A DNA stretch of 64,000 bases from Geodermatophilus siccatus. GTDB taxonomy: Bacteria; Actinomycetota; Actinomycetes; Mycobacteriales; Geodermatophilaceae. The stretch covers positions 1-64,000 of the forward strand of contig NZ_FNHE01000015.1 in the NCBI RefSeq assembly GCF_900103785.1. Direction: 5' to 3'. Position numbers and translations under genes: made by a program. Numbering within the stretch: the stretch's first letter is position 1; each line of letters starts with the position of its first letter. The notes beneath the pieces were generated by a model. That model saw only the letters and a list, made by a program, of their open reading frames with translations, was not told the origin of the DNA and made no database searches. Below are positions 24,501-34,177 of the stretch, piece after piece.

Positions 24501-26132
24501 ATGAGCAGCAACACGGATGGGCGGCGCGCCGGCCGCATCGGGGTCCGCGGGTCGATCCTGGCCGTCGGCGCCGCAGGCATGGCGGCCGCGGTCGCCGTTG
24601 GCGGCTTCGCCCTGAGCGGCCTCGGCAGCGCCGGCGACGCACGAGACGAGATCGGCCGCCTCGCCGGCACCCTCACCGCCGTCCAGGAGATCCAGACCTC
24701 CAACGCCGACGTGACCGGGTGGCAGACCGCCTACGCCTGGGACGCCCGCCGCATCGGCGGCGCCGCCGCGGTCCGGGACGACAGCGCCAACCGTGCCGGG
24801 TACCTCGACAGCGCCGACCGGCTGCGGAGCCAGCTCGAGGCCGTGCCCACGGACGCGCTCACCGACGCCGAGCAGACGACGTTCGAGCAGATCGAGCAGC
24901 AGTGGGATGCCTTCTTCGCGGTGGACGACCGCATCGTCGCCACCTACGCGCAGGGCACGCCGGCCGCCATCGAGGCGGCGGACGCACTCGTCGTGGGTGA
25001 CGGCTACAACGTCTACTTCGAGGTGCTCCAGCTCACCGCGGAGCTGCGGGAGTCCCTGCAGGACCGGGTCCAGGCGGCGGATGCGGCTGCTGACGAACAG
25101 CAGACGCGGACGCAGTGGACCATGGTCGCCGTCGTCGCCCTGGGAGCGCTCCTGGCCCTCGCCCTGGCGCTCACCGTGGCCCGGCGCATCGTGCGGCCGA
25201 TCGACGCGGTGGCCTCCGTCGCGGAGGCCCTGGCCGCCGGCGACCTGACCCGGACGACGGGGGTGAGCCGGGACGACGAGGTCGGCCGGGCCGCCGCTGC
25301 CATCGACACGGCCCTCGGCGAGCTCCGTACGGTGCTGGCCTCGGTCGCGGCTTCCTCCGACGCGGTGGCGGCCAGCTCCGAGGAGCTGTCGGCGTCCTCG
25401 GCGCAGATCTCGGCGTCGGCGGAGGAGACCTCGGCGCAGTCCGGTGTGGTGGCCGGCGCGGCGGAGGAGGTCAGCCGCAACGTGCAGACCGTCGCCGCGG
25501 GCGCGGAGCAGATGGGCGCGTCGATCCGGGAGATCGCCACGAACGCCGCGGAGGCCTCCGACGTGGCGGCGCGGGCGGTCACGGCGGCGGAGACCACCAC
25601 CGCCACGGTGGCCAAGCTGGGGGAGTCCTCGGCGGAGATCGGCAACGTGGTGAAGGTGATCACCTCGATCGCCGAGCAGACCAACCTGCTGGCGCTGAAC
25701 GCCACCATCGAGGCCGCCCGGGCCGGGGAGGCCGGCAAGGGCTTCGCCGTGGTGGCCAACGAGGTCAAGGAGCTGGCCCAGGAGACGGCCAAGGCGACCG
25801 AGGACATCGCCCGGCGGGTGGAGGCGATCCAGGGCGACACGACCGCGGCGGTGACCGCGATCAGCGAGATCAGCTCGATCGTCGCCCAGATCTCCGACCG
25901 GCAGACCACCATCGCCTCGGCGGTGGAGGAGCAGACCGCCACGACGACGGAGATGTCCCGCTCGGTCGCCGAGGCCGCCGGTGGAGCCGGCCAGATCGCC
26001 GACAACATCACCGGCGTCTCCGCGGCGGCGGACTCGACGACGCAGGCGCTGGCCCAGACCCGGACCGCCGTCGACGAGCTCTCCCGCATGGCCGCCGACC
26101 TGCGGACCTCGGTCGCCCGCTTCACCTACTGA
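24501..26132 (+). CDS. Methyl-accepting chemotaxis protein 2
   Basis: 543-residue chemoreceptor from ATG 24501. A basic N-terminus precedes TM1 (about 15-36). A sensor of about 170 residues contains [15 protein letters not shown], shared in part with receptor 3 ([15 protein letters not shown]). TM2 is about 207-228, HAMP about 229-281, and the signalling domain about 285-535 with the same hairpin tip as its paralogs. The sensors of receptors 2 and 3 form one pair and those of 1 and 4 another. No terminator separates it from receptor 3, 29 bases downstream, so the two are co-transcribed. Ligand unknown. Confidence 0.92.
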   Translation: MSSNTDGRRAGRIGVRGSILAVGAAGMAAAVAVGGFALSGLGSAGDARDEIGRLAGTLTAVQEIQTSNADVTGWQTAYAWDARRIGGAAAVRDDSANRAGYLDSADRLRSQLEAVPTDALTDAEQTTFEQIEQQWDAFFAVDDRIVATYAQGTPAAIEAADALVVGDGYNVYFEVLQLTAELRESLQDRVQAADAAADEQQTRTQWTMVAVVALGALLALALALTVARRIVRPIDAVASVAEALAAGDLTRTTGVSRDDEVGRAAAAIDTALGELRTVLASVAASSDAVAASSEELSASSAQISASAEETSAQSGVVAGAAEEVSRNVQTVAAGAEQMGASIREIATNAAEASDVAARAVTAAETTTATVAKLGESSAEIGNVVKVITSIAEQTNLLALNATIEAARAGEAGKGFAVVANEVKELAQETAKATEDIARRVEAIQGDTTAAVTAISEISSIVAQISDRQTTIASAVEEQTATTTEMSRSVAEAAGGAGQIADNITGVSAAADSTTQALAQTRTAVDELSRMAADLRTSVARFTY

Positions 26133-26161
26133 GCCACGGCTCACCCGACAGGAGATCAACA

Positions 26162-27784
26162 GTGTCCCTCCCCCGCCTCTCCGACGTCCGTGTCGGACGT
26201 CGACTCGGCCTCGCCTTCGGCACGGTCGGGGCTCTCGTGCTGGTCAGCGCCGGTGCGGGCCTGTCCGCGGTCGGCGAGCAGCGCGACCTCGCCGAGCAGG
26301 TCAGCGCCGTCGACGGCGTCCTCGCCGACGCGGAGACGGCGCGCTTCCAGATCGCCGACGTCACCGGCTGGCAGGGCCTGGTCCTGGCGGACGTCGCCGC
26401 CTACGGTCCCGCGGTGGCCCTGGCCCCCGACGCCTACAACCGCTCGGGCATGCTCGAGGCCAAGGCGGCGGTGTACGACTGGCTGGACACGGTCGACACC
26501 TCGGCGATGAGCCCGGTGGAGCGGGAGGCCTTCGACCGGTTGCGCCCGGCCTGGGACAACTACTTCCGCTGGGACGACCAGGTCGTCGCATGGCTCTCCG
26601 CAGGCACCCACGAGAGCTACCTCGCCACCATGGAGAGCATCAACGGCGGCGAGGCCGGCGAGGGCTACGGGATCGTCCTCGACCTGGCGGACGGCATCCA
26701 GGCCTCGGCGCAGGACCGCGCCCAGGACCTCCGCCAGCAGCAGGACCAGGCGCAGACCCGGGCGACGGTCCTGCTCAGCGTCGTGGGAGCCCTCGCGGTG
26801 GTCCTCGCCGCGCTCCTCGCGGTGCTCGCGGCCCGGTCGGTGACCCGGCCGCTGCGGCAGGTCAGGGCCGCCCTGGACGCCGCCGCCCAGGGCGACCTCA
26901 CGGTGGAGTCCCGTGTGGACCGGCGGGACGAGCTCGGACAGATGGCCGCGTCCCTGGCCGCCATGCAGACCGAGCTCCGCGTGGTGCTGTCCTCGGTGGT
27001 CGCGTCGGCGGACGCCGTGGCTGCCTCGTCGGAGGAGTTGTCGGCGTCCTCGGCGCAGATCTCGGCCTCGGCGGAGGAGACCAGCGCGCAGTCCGGTGTG
27101 GTCGCCGGCGCGGCCGAGGAGGTCAGCCGGAACGTGCAGACGGTCGCCGCCGGCGCGGAGCAGATGGGCGCGTCGATCCGGGAGATCGCCAGCAACGCTG
27201 CCGAGGCCAGCGACGTCGCCGCACGGGCCGTCACCGCGGCGGAGACGACGACGGCGACGGTGGCGAAGCTGGGGGAGTCCTCGGCCGAGATCGGCAACGT
27301 GGTGAAGGTGATCACCTCGATCGCCGAGCAGACCAACCTGCTGGCGCTGAACGCCACCATCGAGGCCGCCCGGGCCGGGGAGGCCGGCAAGGGCTTCGCC
27401 GTGGTGGCCAACGAGGTCAAGGAGCTGGCGCAGGAGACGGCCAAGGCGACCGAGGACATCGCCCGACGGGTGCAGGCGATCCAGGGCGACACGACCGCGG
27501 CGGTGTCCGCCATCGGCGAGATCTCGCTCATCGTCGCCCAGATCTCCGACCGGCAGACCACCATCGCCTCGGCGGTGGAGGAGCAGACCGCCACGACCAA
27601 CGAGATGAGCCGCTCGGTCAACGAGGCGGCGCAGGGCTCGACCCAGATCGCCGACAACATCACCGGCGTCTCGGGCGCCGCCGACTCCACCACCCAGGCG
27701 CTGGCCCAGACCCGGGTCGCGGTCGACGAGCTCTCCCGCATGGCCGCCGATCTGCGGACCTCGGTCGCCCGCTTCACCTACTGA
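26162..27784 (+). CDS. Methyl-accepting chemotaxis protein 3
   Basis: 540 residues from GTG 26162, with CAGGAG 8 nt upstream. TM1 is about 16-38. The sensor (about 39-199) includes [18 protein letters not shown] and [22 protein letters not shown]2 is about 201-222, HAMP about 223-276, and then the shared signalling domain. It has no TGTCGACA promoter of its own and depends on read-through from receptor 2. A strong terminator follows at 27801. The Trp-rich sensor resembles a four-helix bundle. No heme or PAS motif is present, so the stimulus cannot be named. Confidence 0.92.
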   Translation: MSLPRLSDVRVGRRLGLAFGTVGALVLVSAGAGLSAVGEQRDLAEQVSAVDGVLADAETARFQIADVTGWQGLVLADVAAYGPAVALAPDAYNRSGMLEAKAAVYDWLDTVDTSAMSPVEREAFDRLRPAWDNYFRWDDQVVAWLSAGTHESYLATMESINGGEAGEGYGIVLDLADGIQASAQDRAQDLRQQQDQAQTRATVLLSVVGALAVVLAALLAVLAARSVTRPLRQVRAALDAAAQGDLTVESRVDRRDELGQMAASLAAMQTELRVVLSSVVASADAVAASSEELSASSAQISASAEETSAQSGVVAGAAEEVSRNVQTVAAGAEQMGASIREIASNAAEASDVAARAVTAAETTTATVAKLGESSAEIGNVVKVITSIAEQTNLLALNATIEAARAGEAGKGFAVVANEVKELAQETAKATEDIARRVQAIQGDTTAAVSAIGEISLIVAQISDRQTTIASAVEEQTATTNEMSRSVNEAAQGSTQIADNITGVSGAADSTTQALAQTRVAVDELSRMAADLRTSVARFTY

Positions 27785-27800
27785 GCGGCACGGCCTCCGT

Positions 27801-27839
27801 CGAGGGGATGGCGACAGGACACCTGTCGCCATCCCCTCG
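27801..27839 (+). terminator. Terminator after chemoreceptors 2-3
   Basis: Perfect 18-bp stem CGAGGGGATGGCGACAGG (27801-27818) with CCTGTCGCCATCCCCTCG (27822-27839) around a 3-base loop. One of the strongest hairpins in the window. Confidence 0.9.
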
Positions 27840-27869
27840 CGCCATTTCCGCGACCCCGCGGACACCACT

Positions 27870-27877
27870 TGTCGACA
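27870..27877. promoter_or_regulatory. TGTCGACA site upstream of chemoreceptor 4
   Basis: Palindrome 181 bases before the receptor 4 start. It is followed by ACTTT at about 20 bases and GACACG at 41 bases, as in the 24317 copy. Confidence 0.45.
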
Positions 27878-28058
27878 ATGGCGAGGCGGTCATCGGACTT
27901 TGTCGCCGGCGCCATTCGGACACGCGGTGAATTGCTCGGTGCGCCCGGTCCGGTCGCTGATCCTGTGTGCAGCGCCGGGATGTCCGGTGACCGATGGCGG
28001 TCGGAACCCGAGCGCCCCTCTCCCCACCCCCGTCCGTGCCCACGAGGAGTCCACAGCC

Positions 28059-29675
28059 GTGACCGCCCCCACCGCCGCCCGGGCCACCCGCCGCCGAGCG
28101 GCCTGGTTCGCCGACCGCCCCCTCGGCGTCAAGATCCTGTCCCTCATCTCGTTCAGCGCATCCGTCGGCGTCCTGCTCTGCATCGTCGCGGTGGGCCGCA
28201 TCGACGCGCTCGACCAGAGCCAGCGGGACATGTACGAGGGCCACGTCGTCTCCTTCTCCGACCTGGACGCCATCCAGGGCACCTACGAGGCCGTGCGGCA
28301 GGGCTACACCGCGTACTTCCTGGCCGACCCGGCGACCCGTCAGGGGATCAAGGCCCAGGTGACCGAGGGACGGGCGCAGCTCGAGCAGCAGATGGACGCC
28401 TACGCGGAGATCACCGAGCACGCCGACCTGGTCGACACGCTGCGCAGCGACGTCGACGAGTACTTCACCGTCAGCGACGACCGGATGGTCGCGTCGCTGG
28501 ACGCCGGGGACGTGGCCACCGCCAGCGCCGTCGCGGCCGGCCCCCTGGTCGAGGTGCAGAACGCCGTCACCGCCGACTTCACCGGGATCCGGACCGTGCT
28601 GCGGGAGGGGGCCGACGTGCGGACCCAGGAGGGGACCGACGCGGCGGCGTCGGCGAAGACGACGCTGTGGGTCGTCCTGGTGGTCAGCTGCCTGGTCGGG
28701 GTGGGGCTCGCGACCCTCGTCGTCCGCATGATCACGGGCACGGTCCGCTCGGTGCAGGCGTCGGTGGACGCGCTGGCCGCCGGTGACCTGACCGTGGTGC
28801 CCGAGGTCACCTCCCGCGACGAGCTGGGCCGCATGGCCGCCTCCCTCGCCCAGGCGCAGGAGAACCTGCGCGAGGTGCTGTCGTCGGTGGTCGGTGCGGC
28901 GGACGCGGTGGCGGCCAGCTCCGAGGAGCTGAGCGCCAGCTCGGCGCAGATCTCGGCGTCGGCCGAGGAGACCAGCGCGCAGTCGGGCGTGGTGGCTGGC
29001 GCGGCGGAGGAGGTCAGCCGCAACGTGCAGACGGTCGCCGCCGGCGCGGAGCAGATGGGCGCCTCCATCCGGGAGATCGCCAGCAACGCCGCGGAGGCGT
29101 CGGACGTGGCGGCACGGGCCGTCACGGCGGCCGAGACCACGACGGCGACGGTGGCGAAGCTGGGGGAGTCCTCGGCCGAGATCGGCAACGTGGTGAAGGT
29201 GATCACCTCGATCGCCGAGCAGACCAACCTGCTGGCGCTGAACGCCACCATCGAGGCCGCCCGGGCCGGGGAGGCCGGCAAGGGCTTCGCCGTGGTGGCC
29301 AACGAGGTCAAGGAGCTGGCCCAGGAGACGGCCAAGGCGACCGAGGACATCGCCCGGCGGGTGCAGGCGATCCAGGGCGACACGACCGCGGCGGTGTCCG
29401 CCATCGGCGAGATCTCGCTCATCGTCGCCCAGATCTCCGACCGGCAGACCACCATCGCCTCGGCGGTGGAGGAGCAGACCGCCACGACCAACGAGATGTC
29501 GCGGTCGGTGACCGAGGCGGCGTCCGGCGCCGGACAGATCGCGCTGAACATCAGTGGGGTCTCCGGGGCTGCTGATTCGACCACCCAGGCGCTGACCCAG
29601 ACCCGGATCGCGGTCGACGAGCTCTCCCGCATGGCCGCCGACCTGCGCACCAGCGTCTCCCGGTTCACCTACTGA
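28059..29675 (+). CDS. Methyl-accepting chemotaxis protein 4
   Basis: 538 residues from GTG 28059 ([13 protein letters not shown]), with GAGGAG 9 nt upstream; the open frame back to 27900 lies in the promoter leader. It shares [11 protein letters not shown] with receptor 1. TM1 is about 25-46. The sensor (about 47-200) is acidic, with [22 protein letters not shown]2 is about 200-222, followed by HAMP and the shared signalling domain. It has its own TGTCGACA promoter region and terminator, so it is a single-gene unit next to cheA. Confidence 0.92.
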   Translation: MTAPTAARATRRRAAWFADRPLGVKILSLISFSASVGVLLCIVAVGRIDALDQSQRDMYEGHVVSFSDLDAIQGTYEAVRQGYTAYFLADPATRQGIKAQVTEGRAQLEQQMDAYAEITEHADLVDTLRSDVDEYFTVSDDRMVASLDAGDVATASAVAAGPLVEVQNAVTADFTGIRTVLREGADVRTQEGTDAAASAKTTLWVVLVVSCLVGVGLATLVVRMITGTVRSVQASVDALAAGDLTVVPEVTSRDELGRMAASLAQAQENLREVLSSVVGAADAVAASSEELSASSAQISASAEETSAQSGVVAGAAEEVSRNVQTVAAGAEQMGASIREIASNAAEASDVAARAVTAAETTTATVAKLGESSAEIGNVVKVITSIAEQTNLLALNATIEAARAGEAGKGFAVVANEVKELAQETAKATEDIARRVQAIQGDTTAAVSAIGEISLIVAQISDRQTTIASAVEEQTATTNEMSRSVTEAASGAGQIALNISGVSGAADSTTQALTQTRIAVDELSRMAADLRTSVSRFTY

Positions 29676-29680
29676 GCACT

Positions 29681-29711
29681 CCCCGCCGGCCGGGCGCCCC
29701 GGCCGGCGGGG
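29681..29711 (+). terminator. Terminator between chemoreceptor 4 and cheA
   Basis: 14-bp perfect stem CCCCGCCGGCCGGG (29681-29694) with CCCGGCCGGCGGGG (29698-29711), 3-base loop, 5 bases after the receptor stop. A TTGACC at 29731-29736 may be the -35 of a separate cheA promoter. Confidence 0.88.
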
Positions 29712-29806
29712 TCGGGTCTCCCCGTTGGGCTTGACCTGGCCACCCCTCCCGCCGATCACCCACCAGAGCGCACGCACCGCTCCCGGTACGAAGAGAGAAG
29801 AGCAAC

Positions 29807-32149
29807 GTGGACGGTCTGGACGACATCGTCGAGGAGTTCCTGGTCGAGTCGCACGAGAACCTCGACCAGCTGGACTCCGACCTGGTCGCCCTGGAGCAGG
29901 AGCCCGACTCCCGGGACCGCCTGTCGAGCATCTTCCGCACCATCCACACCATCAAGGGGACCAGCGGCTTCCTGGCGTTCCACCGCCTGGAGGAGGTCAC
30001 CCACGTCGGCGAGAACATGCTGTCCCGGCTGCGGGACGGCGCCCTGGAGCTGACCCCGCAGCGGACCAGCGTGCTGCTGCGCATGGTCGACACCGTCCGC
30101 TCGCTGCTCGCCTCCATCGAGGCCACCGGCGGCGAGGGCTCGGTCGACGTCTCCGCCGTCGTCGCGGAGATCAGCGCGGCGATGGAGGACACCCCCGCCG
30201 CGCCGGCCCCGGCCGCTGAGCCGGTCCCCGCCGTCGCCGAGCCCGCCATGGCCGTCGCCGAGGCCGTCGAGGCGCCCGCGGTGCAAGCCCCGGTCGAGCC
30301 CGCAGCTGTCGTCGGGGCGCCCGCTCCCGTGGCCGAGGCCCCGGCCGTCCCCGCCGTCCCGGCCCCCCGCCCGGCGCCGGCCGCCGAGGTCGCCCCCGAG
30401 CCCGAGGGCGTCGCCGACGGCGGCAGCGGTCAGGCCCGTCGCGGGGTCGCCGACAGCACCATCCGGGTGGACGTCGACCTGCTCGACGAGCTCATGCTGC
30501 TGGTGGGCGAGCTGGTGCTCACCCGCAACCAGATCGTCCAGTACGTCGGGCGCTCCAACGACACCGACCTGGTGCGCGCCTCGCAGCGGCTCAACCTCAT
30601 CGCCAGCGAGCTGCAGGAGGGCGTCATGAAGACGCGCATGCAGCCGATCGACCACATCTGGTCCAAGCTGCCGCGCGTCGTCCGGGACCTGGGCCTGCAG
30701 CTGCAGAAGTCCATCCGGCTGGACATGGAGGGCCGCGACACCGAGCTGGACAAGACGCTGCTCGAGGCGGTCAAGGACCCGCTGACCCACCTGGTCCGCA
30801 ACTCCGTCGACCACGGCGTCGAGGACGCCGAGACCCGGCTCCGGGTCGGCAAGCCGGCCGAGGGCGTGCTCACCCTGCGCGCCAAGCACGAGAGCGGCCA
30901 AGTCGTGGTGGAGGTCGCGGACGACGGTGCCGGCATCGACCCGGCCCGGGTGGGCGCCAAGGCCGTCGAGCGCGGGCTGATCACGCAGGAGGCCCTCGGC
31001 CGGATGAACCCGCAGGACGTCCTGCAGCTCATCTTCCTGCCCGGCTTCTCCACGGCCGCGAAGGTCACCAACGTCTCCGGCCGCGGCGTCGGCATGGACG
31101 TCGTCAAGACCAACATCGAGTCCATCGGCGGCACCATCGAGGTCGAGTCGGTGCCCGGCAAGGGCACCTGCACCCGGCTGCGCATCCCGCTGACCCTGGC
31201 GATCGTCCCGGCGCTGACCGTCGAGTGCGCCGGCGACCGCTACGCCATCCCGCAGATCAGCCTGCAGGAGCTCGTCTCGCTCGACGCCGAGAAGGCCGCC
31301 AACGCGGTCGAGGAGGTCGGCGGCGCCCCGGTGTACCGGCTGCGCGGTGAGCTGCTGCCGCTGGTCCGCCTCACCGACGTCCTCGGGCTGACCTCCGACC
31401 GGCACGACGGGCACGTGGTCATCGCCGTCCTGCGGTCGGAGGGCCGGCGCTTCGGCCTGGTCGTCGACCGGGTCATCAACACCGAGGAGATCGTCGTCAA
31501 GGCCGTCGGCGGCCAGCTCAAGGCGATCGGTCTCTACTCCGGCGCGACCGTCCTGGGCGACGGCACCGTGGCGCTCATCCTCGACGTGCAGGCCCTGGCC
31601 CGCCGGGCGCTGCGCACCGAGACCAGCGAGCGCGGCCAGGAGGCGGCGCGTGAGGCCGCCGCGGCTGCCGCTGCCGGCGACACGGAGCGGCAGCGGATGC
31701 TGCTGGCCGCCATCGGCGGGGGCCGTCGGGTCGCCATCCCCCTGGACACGGTCACCCGCCTCGAGCAGGTGCGCACCGAGTCGGTCGAGAAGGTCGGCAA
31801 CCGGGAGGTCGTGCAGTACCGCGGCGCGATCCTGCCGATCGTCCGGCTCGACCGGCACCTGGGCGCCTACGGCGAGAGCGACCGCGAGGTCCTCGAGGTC
31901 ATCGTGTACAGCGACCACGGCCGCAGCGTGGCCATCGTGGTCGAGGAGATCCTCGACATCGTCGACGGCGAGGCCGCGGTCCGCAGCGACATCGACGACA
32001 TGGGTCTGCTCGGCTCCGCCGTCCTCGGCGACAAGGTCACCGAGCTGCTCGACGTGCGCGCCGCGATCCTCGCCGCCGACCCGGCCTTCTACTCGTCCCC
32101 GATGACGCCGGACGGCGTCCCCGCGTCCCTCCTGGAGGCCTCCCTGTGA
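29807..32149 (+). CDS. cheA: Chemotaxis histidine kinase CheA with two CheW-like domains
   Basis: Sensor kinase that phosphorylates CheY and CheB under receptor control. 780 residues from GTG 29807. Domains: Hpt P1 (about 1-105) with phospho-His47 in IHTIKGTSGF; a Pro/Ala/Val-rich linker (about 125-210) in place of a recognisable P2; dimerisation P3 (about 216-280); and ATP-binding P4 with N-box LVRNSVDHGVEDAE, VEVADDGAGIDP and GRGVGMDVVK. Then two regulatory CheW-like domains, about 460-595 (IVPALTVECAGDRYAIP) and 625-770 (RQRMLLAAIGGGRRVAIP). Most CheAs have only one such P5. CheW overlaps it by 4 bases. Confidence 0.93.
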   Translation: MDGLDDIVEEFLVESHENLDQLDSDLVALEQEPDSRDRLSSIFRTIHTIKGTSGFLAFHRLEEVTHVGENMLSRLRDGALELTPQRTSVLLRMVDTVRSLLASIEATGGEGSVDVSAVVAEISAAMEDTPAAPAPAAEPVPAVAEPAMAVAEAVEAPAVQAPVEPAAVVGAPAPVAEAPAVPAVPAPRPAPAAEVAPEPEGVADGGSGQARRGVADSTIRVDVDLLDELMLLVGELVLTRNQIVQYVGRSNDTDLVRASQRLNLIASELQEGVMKTRMQPIDHIWSKLPRVVRDLGLQLQKSIRLDMEGRDTELDKTLLEAVKDPLTHLVRNSVDHGVEDAETRLRVGKPAEGVLTLRAKHESGQVVVEVADDGAGIDPARVGAKAVERGLITQEALGRMNPQDVLQLIFLPGFSTAAKVTNVSGRGVGMDVVKTNIESIGGTIEVESVPGKGTCTRLRIPLTLAIVPALTVECAGDRYAIPQISLQELVSLDAEKAANAVEEVGGAPVYRLRGELLPLVRLTDVLGLTSDRHDGHVVIAVLRSEGRRFGLVVDRVINTEEIVVKAVGGQLKAIGLYSGATVLGDGTVALILDVQALARRALRTETSERGQEAAREAAAAAAAGDTERQRMLLAAIGGGRRVAIPLDTVTRLEQVRTESVEKVGNREVVQYRGAILPIVRLDRHLGAYGESDREVLEVIVYSDHGRSVAIVVEEILDIVDGEAAVRSDIDDMGLLGSAVLGDKVTELLDVRAAILAADPAFYSSPMTPDGVPASLLEASL

Positions 32150-32589
32150 CCACTGCCCAGGCCCCCGCCATCGGCGGCCAGCTGGCCACCTTCTGGCTCG
32201 ACGGAGACCTCTACGGCGTCGAGGTGGCGCACGTGCAGGAGGTGCTCAAGAGCCAGGGGCTGACCCGCGTGCCGCTCGCGCCCGCCGCCGTGGCCGGGCT
32301 GATCAACCTGCGCGGCCAGGTGGTGACCGCGATCGAGCTGCGCGAGCGGCTCGGCCGGCCGCCGCGGCCCGAGGGCACCGACGCCGTCGTCATCGTCGTC
32401 CGGCTGCACGGTGAGGCGGTCAGCCTGCTGGTCGACGCCATCGCCGACGTCGTGGACGTCGACCCGGCCGACTTCGAGGCGCCGCCGGACACCCTCGACG
32501 GCGCCGGCCGCGAGCTGATCCGTGGGGCGTTCAAACTCGACGGCCACCTGCTGCTGGCCCTGGACGTGCACAAGGCCGTCAGCGCTTAG
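32146..32589 (+). CDS. cheW: Chemotaxis coupling protein CheW
   Basis: Scaffold joining chemoreceptor tips to CheA. 147 residues from GTG 32146, GTGA-coupled to cheA. The paired five-strand barrels of the CheW fold are visible in ATFWLDGDLYGVEVAHVQEV, the GLINLRGQVVTAIELRERLG segment and VSLLVDAIADVVDVDPADFE. The conserved NLRG is present. Normal family length. Followed by the repeat-type terminator and a second hairpin. Confidence 0.92.
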   Translation: MTTAQAPAIGGQLATFWLDGDLYGVEVAHVQEVLKSQGLTRVPLAPAAVAGLINLRGQVVTAIELRERLGRPPRPEGTDAVVIVVRLHGEAVSLLVDAIADVVDVDPADFEAPPDTLDGAGRELIRGAFKLDGHLLLALDVHKAVSA

Positions 32590-32643
32590 CAGGACCACCC
32601 CACACGCCTCGCAGGCTCAGGCGGAGGGTCCCTGAAGGGGCCG
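32588..32643 (+). terminator. Terminator-like intergenic repeat after cheW
   Basis: AGCAGGACCACCCC, CGCCT, loop CGCAGGCTC, AGGCG, GAGGGTCC, then GGGGCC. The GGACC/GGTCC and CGCCT/AGGCG arms pair. It is the second copy of the element seen at 17811-17868. Confidence 0.55.
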
Positions 32644-32703
32644 TTCCAGCACCTCACCACCTGGGCGCGGCCGGTCTTCCCCGGCGGCCACGCTCCTCCC
32701 CCC

Positions 32704-32754
32704 GACCCCCGGTCGGGCGGCCCCTCTCTCCGGAGGGCCGCCGGGCCGGGGGTC
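32704..32754 (+). terminator. Long hairpin in the cheW to 32935 gap
   Basis: Two stacked stems: GACCCCCGG (32704-32712) with CCGGGGGTC (32746-32754), and GGCGGCCC (32716-32723) with GGGCCGCC (32735-32742). This backs up the upstream repeat as the end of the cheA-cheW unit. The rest of the 345-base gap (32755-32934) should hold the promoter of the next gene; no clear elements were recognised. Confidence 0.8.
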
Positions 32755-32934
32755 GCGGCGTTCCCCGGTCCCGTCGCCTACGCAGAGTCACCGGTTGAGA
32801 ACGGTGCAGCACGGCGCACGACACCCCACCCCTCGGGGGTCGGGCGAACGGGTGACGCTCACGTGGCGCGGCGTCGCGGTCACGGTCAGTCTGGATCGAC
32901 CTCACCTCGGGGGACGTCGATCGGGAGGCCTGCC

Positions 32935-33858
32935 GTGCCCTACTCACTGGTCAGTGCCGCCACGCTCGGCTTCGACCTGGTCCGCCTGCCGGCCGGCCGC
33001 GCCGTCGCGGACGCCCTGCTCACCGGGCTGGCCGCCGACGTCCCGGCGCTGGAGCAGCTGGCCGCGGTGCACCCGGCCGCGGGCCGCGACCGTGAGCAGC
33101 GCGCCGTCCTCGCCGTCCGGGCGCGCAAGGCCCGGGAGCTCGCCGTCGCCGTCCCGCACCTGCGCACCGCCGCCGACGCCCTCCCCGGCGCCGACCGGGC
33201 CGCGGCGCTGGTCGCCCAGCTCGAGCGCAGCACCATCGGGGACGCCGCCGCCGTCGAGCGGGTGCTCCGCGAGGACGTCCTCGGCCCCGAGCACCCCGTC
33301 GCCGCGCTCGCCGACGAGCAGGTCCGGGAGGCCGCCGCCGACGTCCTCGCCGACGCGGCCGTGGGCGCCTGGGCCGCCGCCGTACTGCCGCCGCTGGTCC
33401 GCCGGCAGCTCACCGGCCCGTTCCTGCTCGCCGCCTCGACCGGCGTGCCGACGACCCCCGAGCTCGACCTCGGCCCCGCCACCGGGGAGCTCTCCGAGCT
33501 GCTGACCGGCCTGCGCTCGCTGGACGCCGCCGGCCGCGCCCGCTGGATGGCCGCCGTCGACGCCTCCCGCGCCGAGCGCCGGCCGTGGGCGGCCGCGATG
33601 CACGAGGCCTCGTGGGCGGCGCACGTCTCCGGCCGCACACGCACGCTCGCCACCGCCCAGCTGCTCGCCGTCCGGGCGTTCCTCGACGCCGGCTTCGACG
33701 CCACGGCCGCCGCCGCGGGTGCCTGGAACGCCGTCGCGGGGTGCGTGCAGGGCGTCGTCATGGCCGACCTGCTCGGCAGCGACGCCCTCGCGGTGCTGTA
33801 CTCCTCGTCGGCCTACCGGCCGACACCGCGGCCGGGAAACGTCCCCGACCCGGGCTGA
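32935..33858 (+). CDS. Ala-rich soluble protein of unknown function
   Basis: 307 residues from GTG 32935, with GGGAGG upstream. I do not recognise the family. The protein has no signal peptide or membrane helix. It is almost entirely helical and Ala/Leu-rich, with repeated amphipathic helices (VRARKARELAVAVPHLRTAA, VRRQLTGPFLLAAS), a Trp-containing region (RWMAAVDASRAERRPWAAAM, HEASWAAHVSG) and a Pro-rich C-terminus (YRPTPRPGNVPDPG). The stop codon lies inside the first copy of an 80-bp duplicated sequence, so the last 11 residues may have been acquired by that duplication. Its place between cheA-cheW and the cheB operon is suggestive, but a chemotaxis role is not shown. Confidence 0.6.
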   Translation: MPYSLVSAATLGFDLVRLPAGRAVADALLTGLAADVPALEQLAAVHPAAGRDREQRAVLAVRARKARELAVAVPHLRTAADALPGADRAAALVAQLERSTIGDAAAVERVLREDVLGPEHPVAALADEQVREAAADVLADAAVGAWAAAVLPPLVRRQLTGPFLLAASTGVPTTPELDLGPATGELSELLTGLRSLDAAGRARWMAAVDASRAERRPWAAAMHEASWAAHVSGRTRTLATAQLLAVRAFLDAGFDATAAAAGAWNAVAGCVQGVVMADLLGSDALAVLYSSSAYRPTPRPGNVPDPG

Positions 33859-34012
33859 GCCCCGTCCGGCGCTCGATCGCGGGAGCCTCCGGCCCCCACT
33901 CCTCGCACCGCCTCGCGGGGCGGCTCGCGTGCACACCGCGGCCGGGGAACGTCCCCGACCCGGGCTGAGCCCCGTCCGGCGCTCGATCGCGGGAGTCTCC
34001 GGCCCCCACTCC
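33823..34012. repeat. 80-bp direct duplication spanning the gene end
   Basis: 33823-33902 and 33933-34012 are the same 80-base sequence, starting ACACCGCGGCCGGG, with about two differences. A 30-base spacer separates them (110-base period). The first copy contains the last codons and stop of the 32935 gene; the second lies in non-coding DNA. The rest of the 319-base gap holds a heptamer repeat and nothing else recognised. Confidence 0.85.
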
Positions 34013-34096
34013 CCGCCGCGACCCCGAGTTGATCACGGGCTTGCTGCGGAGGGCGCGTGCGGACACGCCGCCGGCGGCTGCCAGAACCCCATGATC

Positions 34097-34138
34097 ACGG
34101 CGGACGGCGGACGGCGGACGGCGGACGGCGGACGGCGG
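34097..34138. repeat. Heptanucleotide tandem repeat (ACGGCGG)6
   Basis: Six perfect tandem ACGGCGG units, non-coding, 40 bases from the stop codon of the GlgC-like gene. Such arrays vary in copy number through slippage. Confidence 0.9.
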
Positions 34139-34177
34139 GGGAGCGGGTCACCAGGGGAGCCGGGACGGGGCCCTCCC

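Noticed and set aside
34097..34138. CRISPR-like array
   Set aside because: The repeats are contiguous 7-mers without spacers; a simple tandem repeat.
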